Below are positions 38,198 to 48,000 of a DNA stretch of 64,000 bases, in pieces (within the stretch, counting starts at the first letter, position 1; every line of letters begins with the position of its first letter). The stretch comes from Amycolatopsis camponoti (GTDB lineage: Bacteria > Actinomycetota > Actinomycetes > Mycobacteriales > Pseudonocardiaceae), in NCBI RefSeq assembly GCF_902497555.1, contig NZ_CABVGP010000001.1, forward strand, positions 4,134,501-4,198,500. Reading direction: 5' to 3'. The translations under genes were made by a program, and so were the position numbers. Below the pieces are notes generated by a model, which worked only from the letters and a program-made list of their open reading frames with translations, had not been told where the DNA came from and ran no database searches.

Positions 38198-41100
38198 ATG
38201 CGTGTCCCGAAAGCGGACTTGGTCGTCGCCGTGTCGCCGGTGCGGTGGCCGTCGGCCCGCGGGGTCGCGGCCGCCGTGCGCGGGGGCGGGCTCGGCGTGC
38301 TCGACCTCACCGGCGGAGCCGCCGCGGACGAGCTCGCGCTGCTGTCCGAATGGGGCGTCCCGGACTTCGGCGTCCGGCTGGACGCCCCGGTCGTCGATCT
38401 GCCCGAAGCCGCGACCACCGTGCTGCTGACCGAGGACTCCCCGTGCACGGCGGAAGATTTCCCCGGCCGCCGGGTGCTGGCGGAGGTCACCAGCCGGGCG
38501 TCGGCCGCGCGCGCCGTCACCGAGGGTGCCGCCGGCCTGATCGCCCGCGGTCACGAATGCGGCGGCCGGACGGGTGAACTGAGCACGTTCGTGCTGCTTC
38601 AGGCTCTGCTGGCCGACGAATCCCTCGAGGTCCCGGTGTGGGCCGCGGGCGGCATCGGCCCGCACACCGCGGCCGCCGCGATCGCGGGCGGGGCGGCCGG
38701 CGTGGTGATCGACACCCAGCTCGCCCTGCTGCCGGAAGCCGAGCTCCCGTCGGCGCTCACCCGCGCGCTCACCGGGCTGGACGGCTCCGAAACGACGGTC
38801 GTCGACGGCGTCCGCCGCCTGGCGCGCCACGGCTTCGAGCCGGTCGAAGCCGGCCAGGACGTCTTCCTCGCCACCCGCTTCCGTGACCGCTGGGGCACCG
38901 TGACGGCGGCCGTCCGAGGCCTTGCCGACGCCACCGGTGCGGCTCTGCGCGTCGAGACCCCGGTGCTGGGACCCGGCAGCGCGGGCAGCCGCGCGCTCGG
39001 TACGGCGCTGCCGATCGCGCAGGGGCCGATGACCCGGGTCAGCGACCAGCCCGCGTTCGCCGCCGAGGTCGCCGCGGGCGGCGCGCTGCCGTTCATCGCG
39101 CTGGCCCTGTCCGGCCCGGAGCAGACCCGCGACGTCCTCGAGCGGACCCGCGCGTCCGTCGGCGACGCGCCCTGGGGCGTCGGTGTGCTGGGGTTCGCCG
39201 CCGAAGACGTCAAGGCCGCGCAGCTGGAGGTCATCCGGGAGCTGCGGCCGACGCACGCGATCATCGCGGGCGGCCGGCCCGCGCAGGCCGCCGCGCTCGA
39301 AAGCGCCGGGATCGCCACCTTCCTCCACGTGCCGTCGCCGGGACTGCTGAAGCAGTTCCTCGAAGCCGGCGCCCGCAAGTTCGTCTTCGAAGGTTCCGAA
39401 TGCGGCGGTCACGTCGGGCCGCGCACCAGTTTCCCCTTGTGGGAAGCGCAGCTCGGCGTCCTCGCGGACTTCCTGACGGCCACGCCGGACGCGGCTCCCG
39501 GCCTGCAGCTGCTGTTCGCCGGCGGGATCCACGACGAGCGGTCGGCCGCGATGGTGGCCGCGCTCGCCGCGCCGGTGGCCGCGCGCGGTGCCGCGATCGG
39601 GGTCCTGATGGGCACCGCCTACCTCTTCACGCGCGAGGCCGTCGACGCCGGCGCCGTGCTCCCGGCGTTCCAGCGGCAGCTTTTGGCGGCGCGGCACACC
39701 GACCTGCTGGAAACCGCGCCGGGCCACGCGACCCGCTGCGTGCGCAGCCCGTTCACCGAGGAGTACGCGGCGGTGAAGGCGGAGCTCGCCGAGCGGGGCG
39801 TGCCGAGCCGGGACGCGTGGGAGCACCTGGAGACGTTGAACGTCGGGCGCCTTCGGTTGGCCAGCAAGGGAATCGAGCGCGTCGGCGCCGAACTGCGCGA
39901 CGTCGGCGAGGACCGGCAGCTCGCCGAAGGCATGTTCATGGCGGGCGAGGTCGCCGTGCTGCGCTCGGCCGTCACCACGATCGCCGACCTGCACCACGCG
40001 GTCGGGGAAGGCGCGAACGCGGTCTTGCGCGAGCGGGCCGCCGCGTTCGGGATCGCGACCCCGGAACCCCCGGCGCCCGCGCCGCTCGAGATCGCGATCG
40101 TCGGTATGGCCTGCATGTTCCCGCAGGCGCCCGACCTGGCCACGTTCTGGGCGAACGTCCTGGCCGGCGCCGACGCGGTCACCGAGGTCCCGCCGCAGCG
40201 CTGGGACACCTCCGTCTACTACGACCCGGACGGCCAGGGCGAGAAGACGCCGTCGCGCTGGGGCGGGTTCCTGCCCGAGATCGGGTTCGACCCGCTGAAG
40301 TACGGCATCCCGCCGTCGTCGCTGGCCAGCATCGAGCCGGTGCAGCTGCTGGCGCTGGAGGCCGCGCACCGCGCGCTGGCCGACGCGGGCTACGCCGACC
40401 GCGCGTTCGACCGGGCCCGGACGTCGGTGGTGTTCGGTGCCGAGGCGGGCAGCGACCTGTCGAACGCGATGTCGCTGCGGACCGTGCTGCCGTCCTACGT
40501 GGGCGAGCTGCCGTCCGACCTGGACGACCGGCTGCCGCGGATCACCGAGGACTCCTTCCCTGGCGTGCTGGCGAACGTCATCGCCGGGCGGATCGCCAAC
40601 CGGCTCGACCTGGGCGGCGCGAACTACACGGTGGACGCCGCGTGCGCGTCGTCGCTGACCGCCGTCGACGTGGCCTGCAAGGAACTGACCGCCGGGACCA
40701 GCGACCTCGTCCTCTGCGGTGGCGCGGACCTGCACAACGGCATCAACGACTACCTGTTGTTCGCCTCGGCGCACGCTCTCTCGCCGACCGGGCGGTCGGC
40801 GACGTTCGACAGCGCGGCCGACGGCATCGCGCTGGGTGAAGGCGTCGCCTGCGTCGCGTTGAAGCGGCTCGCCGACGCCGAACGCGACGGCGACCGCGTG
40901 TACGCCGTGATCAAGGGGGTCGGGGCGGCTTCCGACGGGCGGGCGCTCGGGCTGACCGCGCCGCGGCCGGAGGGCCAGCACACCGCGCTGACCCGCGCTT
41001 ATCGCAACGCCGGTGTCTCGCCGGCCGCCGTAGGACTGGTCGAGGCGCACGGCACCGGCACCGTCGTCGGCGACCGGACCGAGCTGAGCACGCTGACGAA

Positions 41101-44100
41101 GGTGTTCACCGAGGCCGGCGCGGCGCCGGGTGGGTGCACGATCGGTTCGGTGAAGTCCCAGATCGGGCACACCAAGTGCGCGGCGGGCCTGGCCGGGCTG
41201 GTCAAGACCGCGCTGGCCCTGCACACCGGCGTCAAGCCGCCGACGCTGCACCTCTCGGCGCCGAACCCCGCGTGGGACGCGTCGACGAGCCCGTTCGTGT
41301 TCCAGTCCGCGGCGCAGCCGTGGGCCGCGCCGCCCGCCGAGCGGATCGCCGGGGTCAGCGCGTTCGGCTTCGGGGGGACCAACTTCCACGTCGTGCTCGG
41401 CGCGCACGACAGCGTGCCGCCCGCTCTCTCCGCCGACGAGTGGCCGGCCGAGCTGTTCGTCTTCACCACCGACGCGGCCGTCCGCGACCTGCTGGCTTCC
41501 GCCACGGAAGTCCCGACCGGACGGCAGCCTTGGCGGCTGCGGGACCTGGCGCTCTCCGCGTCGCTGCGCGCCCACGGCCGGCCGGTCCGGCTCGCGGTCG
41601 TCGCGTCCACTGTGGACGAGCTGACCGGGCTGCTGCGGCAGGCACTCGCGGGTGCGGACGCTCCCGGGCTGTACCGCGCCGGCGACGAACTCACCGGCGA
41701 CGTCGCGGTGTTGTTCCCCGGGCAGGGCAGCCAGCGGCCGGGCATGTTCGCGGAGCTGTTCGTCGCTTTCCCCGAGCTGCAGCGGTACCTGCGCCTGGAC
41801 CCGCCGACGGCCGACGTCGTGTTCGGCCCGGCGGTGTTCGGCGAGCGGGCCCGGCAGGACCTGGCCGACCGCGTCACCGACACCCGCGTCGCCCAGCCCG
41901 CGCTCGGCCTGGTCGGGCTGGCCGCGTTCCGGCTGCTGACCCGCGCGGGCGTCCGGCCGGCGATGGTCGGCGGGCACAGCTACGGCGAGCTGACGGCGCT
42001 GGCCGCGGCGGGCACCTTCACCCCGGAAGCGCTGCTGCACGCGAGCCACGCCCGGGCGGCGGCGATCCTCGACGCCATCCCCGCGGGCGACCCGGGTGCG
42101 ATGGCGGCGGTCGCGGCGTCGGCGGAGGCTGTGCGTGCGGTCGTGACGGCGTCCACTGTGGTCCTGGCCAACCACAACTCGCCCGAGCAGACGGTCATCT
42201 CCGGCCCGACCGCCGACGTCGAAGCCGCGGTCACGCAGCTGCGCGCGGCCGGGCTCGGCGCGAAACGGATTTCGGTCGCGTGCGCGTTCCACAGCCCGCT
42301 GGTCGCTTCGGCGGGCGCGGCGTTCGGGCTTGCTCTCGGCGCGATCGGGGTCGTGCGACCCACCGTCCCGGTCTACGCGAACCGGACCGCGGGACCCTAC
42401 CCGGCTGCACCGGACGAGATCCGCGACGAGCTGGCGGCGCAGGTGGGTTCGCCGGTCCGGTTCGTCGAGCAGATCGAGGCGATGTACGCGGCCGGGGCGC
42501 GGGTGTTCGTCGAGGCCGGACCGGGTGCGGTGCTGGCCAGGCAGGTGGGCGCGATCCTCGGCGACCGCCCCCATCGGACGGTCGGGTTCGAGCAGCCGGG
42601 CCGCCGTGGCCTGCCGGGTTTCCTCGGCGCGCTGGCGCAGCTGGCCGTGGCCGGGGTGCCGGTCGAGACGGGCTGGCTGTTCCGCGGCCGCGACGCGCTC
42701 GACGCGGCGTCCGCCCCTCGGCCGAAGCGTCCCGGGTGGACGGTGGACGGCCACCTGCTGCGCACCGCGGACGGCACGATCCCGGCGGGTGCTCTGCAGC
42801 CGGCTTCGCGCGTCTCGCTGGGCCTGTCGGTCGCGCCGGAGGCGGCGACTTCGGAGGCGATGGTCACCGACTTCCTGCGGACGAGCCGCGAGATGATCGC
42901 CGCTCAGCGGGACGTGCTCTTGAGTTTCCTCGGAAGTGACGCGCCGGTCGCCCGGTCGCTCCCGGTGGTCGAGGCGATTCCGCCGCTTCCGGCCGTTTCG
43001 GCGGTTCCGGTTTCGGCTCCGCGTCCGGTTCCGGCTCCGGCGGCGCGACCGGTGCTGGAGACGATCGTCGAGGTGATCGGGGAGCGGACCGGGTACCCGG
43101 TGGAGATGATCGAGCCGGACCTCGATCTCGAAGCCGACCTGAGCGTCGACTCGATCAAGCGGGCCGAGATCGCGGGCGAGCTGGCCTCCCGGCTCGGCCT
43201 GGCCGGCGGCGACGTCGAGGAGTTCGCCAAGGCACGGACGGCGGCGGCGATCGCGGAGCTGATCGGTGCGGTGCACCCCGACGTGGCGCCCGAGGCGCCC
43301 GCTTCGGGGAGTTCGGTGCTGGAGACCGTGGTCGAGGTGATCGGGACGCGGACGGGCTATCCGCCGGAGATGATCGAGCCGGACCTCGATCTCGAAGCCG
43401 ACCTGAGCATTGATTCGATCAAGCGAGCGGAGATCGCGGGCGAGCTGACGATCCGCCTGGGCACCGGCGAGGTGGAGGAACTGGCCAAAGCCCGCACGGC
43501 GGCGGGGATCGCCGAGATCCTGGAAGGCGGAAGCGCGGGCCGCGCGCCGGCCGACACGGGAGGCGCGGCGAACCTTCCCGGCCCGGCGCCCGTGGTCGGT
43601 GAGCCCGCCGCAACCGGGGCCGAGCCGCGGCCGGTGATCGTGGCCCCGAAGCGGTACCTCATGACCGAAGTCGACCTCGCCGCCGCCACCGCGCCCGACA
43701 TCGCCGGGCGGCGGTTCCTCGTCCTCGGCACCGGCCCGGGAGCCGACGCCCTCCACGCCGAACTGACCGCCCGCGGCGCCGAAGCCGAGATCGGCGACGA
43801 CATCCGCCCCGGCTTCGACGGCTACCTCCACCTCCCCGACGGCGACTCCGTCCTGCCCGCCGCCTTCTCCCAGTACCAAGCCGCCCTCGCGCAGCGGCCG
43901 CGGTGGTTGCTCACCGCCGGACCGGCCGAAGGGCTCCGCGGCTTCTACCGCAGCATCTCCCGCGAATACCCGGACACCCTCGCCCGAGTCGTCGAACACG
44001 CCGATGCCGAAGCCCTCGTCGCCGAACTGTCCACAGTGGACCGGGCGCCCGTCGTGATCCGGGAAGGACCGAAACGTCGCGGGCTCGAGCCCACCGAGCA

Positions 44101-45007
44101 CGGGCTCGGCCTCCTCGGCAGCAGCGGCGCGGGCCCGGCCGGCGACGGCGCCGCCGAAGCGGCCGCGATCGGCCTGGACCGCGACTCCGTCGTGCTGCTC
44201 GTCGGCGGCGCCAAGGGCATCACCGCCCGGTTCGCCGGCACCGTCGCCGCCGCGACGCGCTGCCGCGTCGAACTGCTCGGCCGGACCGCGCCGCCGGCGG
44301 ACGAAGACGAATACCCGCAGGCGAAGGACGCCGGAGAACTCCGAAAAGCACTCATCGAAGCCGGGCTGAAGAGCCCCGCCGAGATCGAGAAGAGCGTCCG
44401 CCGCATCGAGAGCGAACGCGAAGTCCGCAAGACCCTCCGGCAGCTCGAAGCGCTCGGCAGCCCGGTGCGCTACCAGTCCGTGGACATGCTCGACGCCGAA
44501 GCCGTGCACCGCGCGGTCAAGGAGATCCACGCCGAGTACGGGCGCCTCGACGGCATCGTCTACGCGGCCGGCGTCATCGAAGACAAGCTCGTCGCCGACA
44601 AGACGCCGGAGTCGTTCGCCCGCGTCTACGGCACCAAGGTGGACGGGGCCAGGACGCTCCTGGAAGCGACCGCCGACCTGCCCGACGAGCCCAAGTTCGT
44701 CGTGCTGTTCGGCAGCATCGCCGCCGCCTTCGGCAACCGCGGCCAGTCGGACTACGCCGCCGCCAACGACGCCCTCGAAGCCCTCGGACGGCGGTGGCCG
44801 GCCGGGCGCGCGGTGACCGTCCACTGGGGACCGTGGGCGCCGACCGGAGACCACGACGGCATGGTGACGCCCGCGCTGATGCGCGACTACGCCCGCCGCG
44901 GCATCGAGCTGATCGACCCGGAGGAGGGCACCCTCGGCCTGCTGCGGGAGCTGGCCTGGGGCCGCCCGGACGTCTCGGCCGTCGTCCACACCGCTTCGGG
45001 GTGGTGA
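38198..45007 (+). CDS. PUFA-synthase-like iterative polyketide/lipid synthase, NPD-NPD-KS-AT-ACP-ACP-KR
   Basis: This 2269-residue multienzyme starts with about 600 residues of 2-nitropropane-dioxygenase/PfaD-like flavin enoyl reductase. Two glycine-cysteine blocks are visible (HECGG at 119-123, ECGGH at 401-405), so the domain looks duplicated. KS (about 630-1065) has Cys816 in DAACASS, His951 in EAHGTGT and His991 in GHTKCAAG. AT (about 1170-1460) has FPGQGSQRPG and GHSYGEL with Ser1261. Two ACPs carry DSIKR-type sites (Ser1652, Ser1740) typical of PUFA synthases. A spacer (degenerate KR half) and KR (about 2000-2260) with GGAKGITARFA and the Tyr in SDYAAANDAL follow. DH is absent and supplied by the next protein. 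ATG at 38198 follows GGGAG. The next GTG overlaps the stop. Confidence 0.9.
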   Translation: MRVPKADLVVAVSPVRWPSARGVAAAVRGGGLGVLDLTGGAAADELALLSEWGVPDFGVRLDAPVVDLPEAATTVLLTEDSPCTAEDFPGRRVLAEVTSRASAARAVTEGAAGLIARGHECGGRTGELSTFVLLQALLADESLEVPVWAAGGIGPHTAAAAIAGGAAGVVIDTQLALLPEAELPSALTRALTGLDGSETTVVDGVRRLARHGFEPVEAGQDVFLATRFRDRWGTVTAAVRGLADATGAALRVETPVLGPGSAGSRALGTALPIAQGPMTRVSDQPAFAAEVAAGGALPFIALALSGPEQTRDVLERTRASVGDAPWGVGVLGFAAEDVKAAQLEVIRELRPTHAIIAGGRPAQAAALESAGIATFLHVPSPGLLKQFLEAGARKFVFEGSECGGHVGPRTSFPLWEAQLGVLADFLTATPDAAPGLQLLFAGGIHDERSAAMVAALAAPVAARGAAIGVLMGTAYLFTREAVDAGAVLPAFQRQLLAARHTDLLETAPGHATRCVRSPFTEEYAAVKAELAERGVPSRDAWEHLETLNVGRLRLASKGIERVGAELRDVGEDRQLAEGMFMAGEVAVLRSAVTTIADLHHAVGEGANAVLRERAAAFGIATPEPPAPAPLEIAIVGMACMFPQAPDLATFWANVLAGADAVTEVPPQRWDTSVYYDPDGQGEKTPSRWGGFLPEIGFDPLKYGIPPSSLASIEPVQLLALEAAHRALADAGYADRAFDRARTSVVFGAEAGSDLSNAMSLRTVLPSYVGELPSDLDDRLPRITEDSFPGVLANVIAGRIANRLDLGGANYTVDAACASSLTAVDVACKELTAGTSDLVLCGGADLHNGINDYLLFASAHALSPTGRSATFDSAADGIALGEGVACVALKRLADAERDGDRVYAVIKGVGAASDGRALGLTAPRPEGQHTALTRAYRNAGVSPAAVGLVEAHGTGTVVGDRTELSTLTKVFTEAGAAPGGCTIGSVKSQIGHTKCAAGLAGLVKTALALHTGVKPPTLHLSAPNPAWDASTSPFVFQSAAQPWAAPPAERIAGVSAFGFGGTNFHVVLGAHDSVPPALSADEWPAELFVFTTDAAVRDLLASATEVPTGRQPWRLRDLALSASLRAHGRPVRLAVVASTVDELTGLLRQALAGADAPGLYRAGDELTGDVAVLFPGQGSQRPGMFAELFVAFPELQRYLRLDPPTADVVFGPAVFGERARQDLADRVTDTRVAQPALGLVGLAAFRLLTRAGVRPAMVGGHSYGELTALAAAGTFTPEALLHASHARAAAILDAIPAGDPGAMAAVAASAEAVRAVVTASTVVLANHNSPEQTVISGPTADVEAAVTQLRAAGLGAKRISVACAFHSPLVASAGAAFGLALGAIGVVRPTVPVYANRTAGPYPAAPDEIRDELAAQVGSPVRFVEQIEAMYAAGARVFVEAGPGAVLARQVGAILGDRPHRTVGFEQPGRRGLPGFLGALAQLAVAGVPVETGWLFRGRDALDAASAPRPKRPGWTVDGHLLRTADGTIPAGALQPASRVSLGLSVAPEAATSEAMVTDFLRTSREMIAAQRDVLLSFLGSDAPVARSLPVVEAIPPLPAVSAVPVSAPRPVPAPAARPVLETIVEVIGERTGYPVEMIEPDLDLEADLSVDSIKRAEIAGELASRLGLAGGDVEEFAKARTAAAIAELIGAVHPDVAPEAPASGSSVLETVVEVIGTRTGYPPEMIEPDLDLEADLSIDSIKRAEIAGELTIRLGTGEVEELAKARTAAGIAEILEGGSAGRAPADTGGAANLPGPAPVVGEPAATGAEPRPVIVAPKRYLMTEVDLAAATAPDIAGRRFLVLGTGPGADALHAELTARGAEAEIGDDIRPGFDGYLHLPDGDSVLPAAFSQYQAALAQRPRWLLTAGPAEGLRGFYRSISREYPDTLARVVEHADAEALVAELSTVDRAPVVIREGPKRRGLEPTEHGLGLLGSSGAGPAGDGAAEAAAIGLDRDSVVLLVGGAKGITARFAGTVAAATRCRVELLGRTAPPADEDEYPQAKDAGELRKALIEAGLKSPAEIEKSVRRIESEREVRKTLRQLEALGSPVRYQSVDMLDAEAVHRAVKEIHAEYGRLDGIVYAAGVIEDKLVADKTPESFARVYGTKVDGARTLLEATADLPDEPKFVVLFGSIAAAFGNRGQSDYAAANDALEALGRRWPAGRAVTVHWGPWAPTGDHDGMVTPALMRDYARRGIELIDPEEGTLGLLRELAWGRPDVSAVVHTASGW

Positions 45008-48000
45008 CCAGCATGCGCGTGGCGATCGTCGGGATGTCGGTGCTGCTGCCCGGTGCCCCGGACCTCGCGGCGTACTGGCGCAACCTCGCCGGCGGCGTCG
45101 ACGCGATCACCGAGGTGCCGCCGGAGAAGTGGGACAGCCTGCACTACGCGCCGGACGAGCGGCGGGCCGACCGCGTCTACTGCCGGCGCGGCGGGTTCGT
45201 CGACGAACTGGCCGAAGTGGACGTCACCGGGTTCGGGATCATGCCGAACTCCGTGCCCGCCACCGAACCCGACCAGCTGATCGCGCTGCGGGTCGCGGCG
45301 CAGGCCGTCGCGGACGCCGGCGGCCCGGAGCGGCTGCCCGCGGATCGGGCCAAGGTGGGGGTCGTCCTCGGGCGCGGCGGTTACCTGACGCCCGGGCTGG
45401 TGCGGCTCGACCAGCGCGTCCGCACCGCGAGCCAGCTGGTCCGCACCCTCGGGGAACTGCTGCCGGACCTCGACGAGGACCGCCTCGACGCCGTCCGGCA
45501 GGCCTTCACCGACCAGCTCGGCCCGGAAGCGCCGGAGTCCGCGATCGGGCTCGTGCCCAACCTGGCCGCGTCGAGGCTCGCCAACCGGCTCGACCTGCGC
45601 GGCCCGGCGTACACCGTGGACGCCGCCTGCGCGTCCTCGCTGATCGCCGTCGACCACGCCGTGCGCGAACTGGCCACCGGCCGCTGCGACGTCGTGCTCG
45701 CCGGTGGTGTCCACCACTGCCACGACATCACGTTCTGGAGCGTGTTCACCCAGCTCGGCGCGCTGTCGCCGTCCGAGCGGATCCGGCCGTTCCACCGCGA
45801 CGCCGACGGCGTGCTGATCGGCGAGGGCACCGGCATCGTCGTCCTGAAGCGCCTGGCCGACGCCGAACGCGACGGTGACCGCGTCTACGCCGTGATCACC
45901 GGCACCGGCGTCGCCTCCGACGGGCGGACGGCGAGCCTGGCCAGCCCGGACTCCGGCGGCCAGGTCCGCGCGGTGCGCCAGGCGTGGGCGGCCGCGGGCC
46001 TGGACCCGGCGGCCCCGGATTCGATCGGGCTCCTGGAAGCGCACGGCACCGCGACCCCGGCCGGCGACACGGCCGAACTCGAGACCCTGGCCGAGGTGTT
46101 CGGCAGCGCGGGCGCGGCGGTGCTCGGCTCGGTCAAATCGATGATCGGGCACACGATGCCCGCCGCCGGGATCGCCGGGCTGGTCAAGGCGGCGCTGGCC
46201 GTGCACCACGGCGTCCTGCTGCCCACCCTGCACTGCGACGATCCGCACCCGATGCTCGAGAAGACCCGGTTCTCCACCGTGGACACCGCCCGGCCGTGGG
46301 ACGCCGACGTGCGCCGGGCCGGCGTCAACGCGTTCGGGTTCGGCGGGATCAACGCCCACGTCGTGCTGGAGCAAGCCCCGGGGCGCCCGGTGTCCGCCGT
46401 GGTCGTCCGGGAGCCGGAGCGGGTGCTGCGGCTGGCCGCCCGGAGCATCGACGAGCTGCGCGAGCGGCTCGATCGGCCCGGATCGCCGGCCACCGGCGAC
46501 GGCCCGGTCCGGCTCGGCATCGTCGACCCGACGGAGAAGCGGCTGGCCCTGGCCCGCAAGGCGATCGCCCGCGGCAAGCCGTGGCGCGGCCGCAACGACG
46601 TCTGGTTCGCCGACCGCCCGCTGCTCGGGCCCGGCGGTGGCAAGCTGGCGTTCCTGTTCCCCGGCCTGGAATCGGAGCTGGCGCTCAACTGCGGCGACGT
46701 CGCCCGCCACTTCGGGCTGCCGTGGAACCACGACGACGTCGCGGTCGGCGACGTCGGCCGCCAGGGCACCGCGGTGTTCGAACTCGGCCGCCTGCTGAAC
46801 TCCGCGCTCGGCCGGCTGGGCGTCACCCCGGACGCCGTCGCCGGCCACAGCCTGGGGGAGTGGACGGCGATGGCCGTCGCCGGCGTGCACGCCGAAGCGG
46901 AGGTCGACGCGTTCCTCGCCGGGTTCGACCCGGACGCGCTCGTCGTCCCCGGTCTCGCGTTCGCCGCGATCGGCGCGCCCGCGCCCCGGGTGGCCGAGGA
47001 ACTGGCCGGACGCACCGACGTCGTGCTCTCCCACGACAATTCGCCGAACCAGGCGATGGTCTGCGGCCCGGCGGCCGCGGTCGACGTCCTCGTCACGCGC
47101 TTCCGCGACGCCGGAATCGTCGCGCAGGTGCTGCCGTTCCGGTCCGGCTTCCACACGCCGATGCTGCGGCCCTACCTGGGCCCGATCCGCGAGGCGGCCG
47201 CCGGGTTCACCCTGCACCCGCCGCGGCTGCCGATCTGGTCGGCGACCACGGTATCCGAATACCCGGCCGCCGAGGCGGACGTCCGCGAGCTGTTCGTGCG
47301 GCACCTGCTGGAACCCGTCCGGTTCCGGCCGCTCGTGCGCGCGATGCACGCGGCGGGCTTCCGGGCGTTCGTGCAGGTCGGCGCCGGGCAGCTCGGCTCG
47401 CTGGTCGGCGACACCCTGCACGGCGAAGACCACCTGGTTGTGGCCGCGCACTCGGCGCACCGGCCCGGGCTCGCGCAGCTGCGCCGCGTCGCGACCGCGT
47501 TGTGGGCCGACGGCGCCGACATCGACTTCGCGCGGCTGCCCGGTGACCGCCCGGCACCCCACCGGGCCGTCAAGCTGGATCTCGGCGGGCGCCTGATCTC
47601 CCTGGACGACGAGGTCCGCGCCCGGATCGCCCTGCCGGCCACCCGCACGTCCACTGTGGACAGCCTGGCCGGGAAGGGGCCACTCGCGGCGGAGTTCGCC
47701 GCGTTGCTGGCCGACACGGCCGATCTCGCGTCCACACTCCTCACCGGCCGCCCCGATGCGCCACGTCCACGGGAAAGTGCCGACCCAGGACGGAGCTTTC
47801 CCGTGAAAGCTCCGCCACCGGTCGAGCTGGACACGACGCTGACCGTGTCCGTCGAGGCGATGCCGTACCTGCTCGACCACTGCTTCTTCAAGCAGCCGCC
47901 GCAGGCCGAGCCGGGTGACCGCTGGCCGGTGGTGCCGGCGACCACGGTCATCGACCACCTGATGGGCTTCGCCGAGCAGGCCGCGCCCGGTCGCCGCGCG

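Noticed and set aside
38162..44989. A 2275-codon open frame on the minus strand opposite the first synthase gene
   Set aside because: It mirrors codon bias of the plus-strand gene (GC-rich third positions), has low-complexity Arg/Gly/Asp-rich protein and no recognisable domain. The same holds for the 1468-codon frame at 44887-49293.
45004..46400. KS of the second synthase subunit as an inactive chain-length factor
   Set aside because: The active-site Cys and both His motifs are present.
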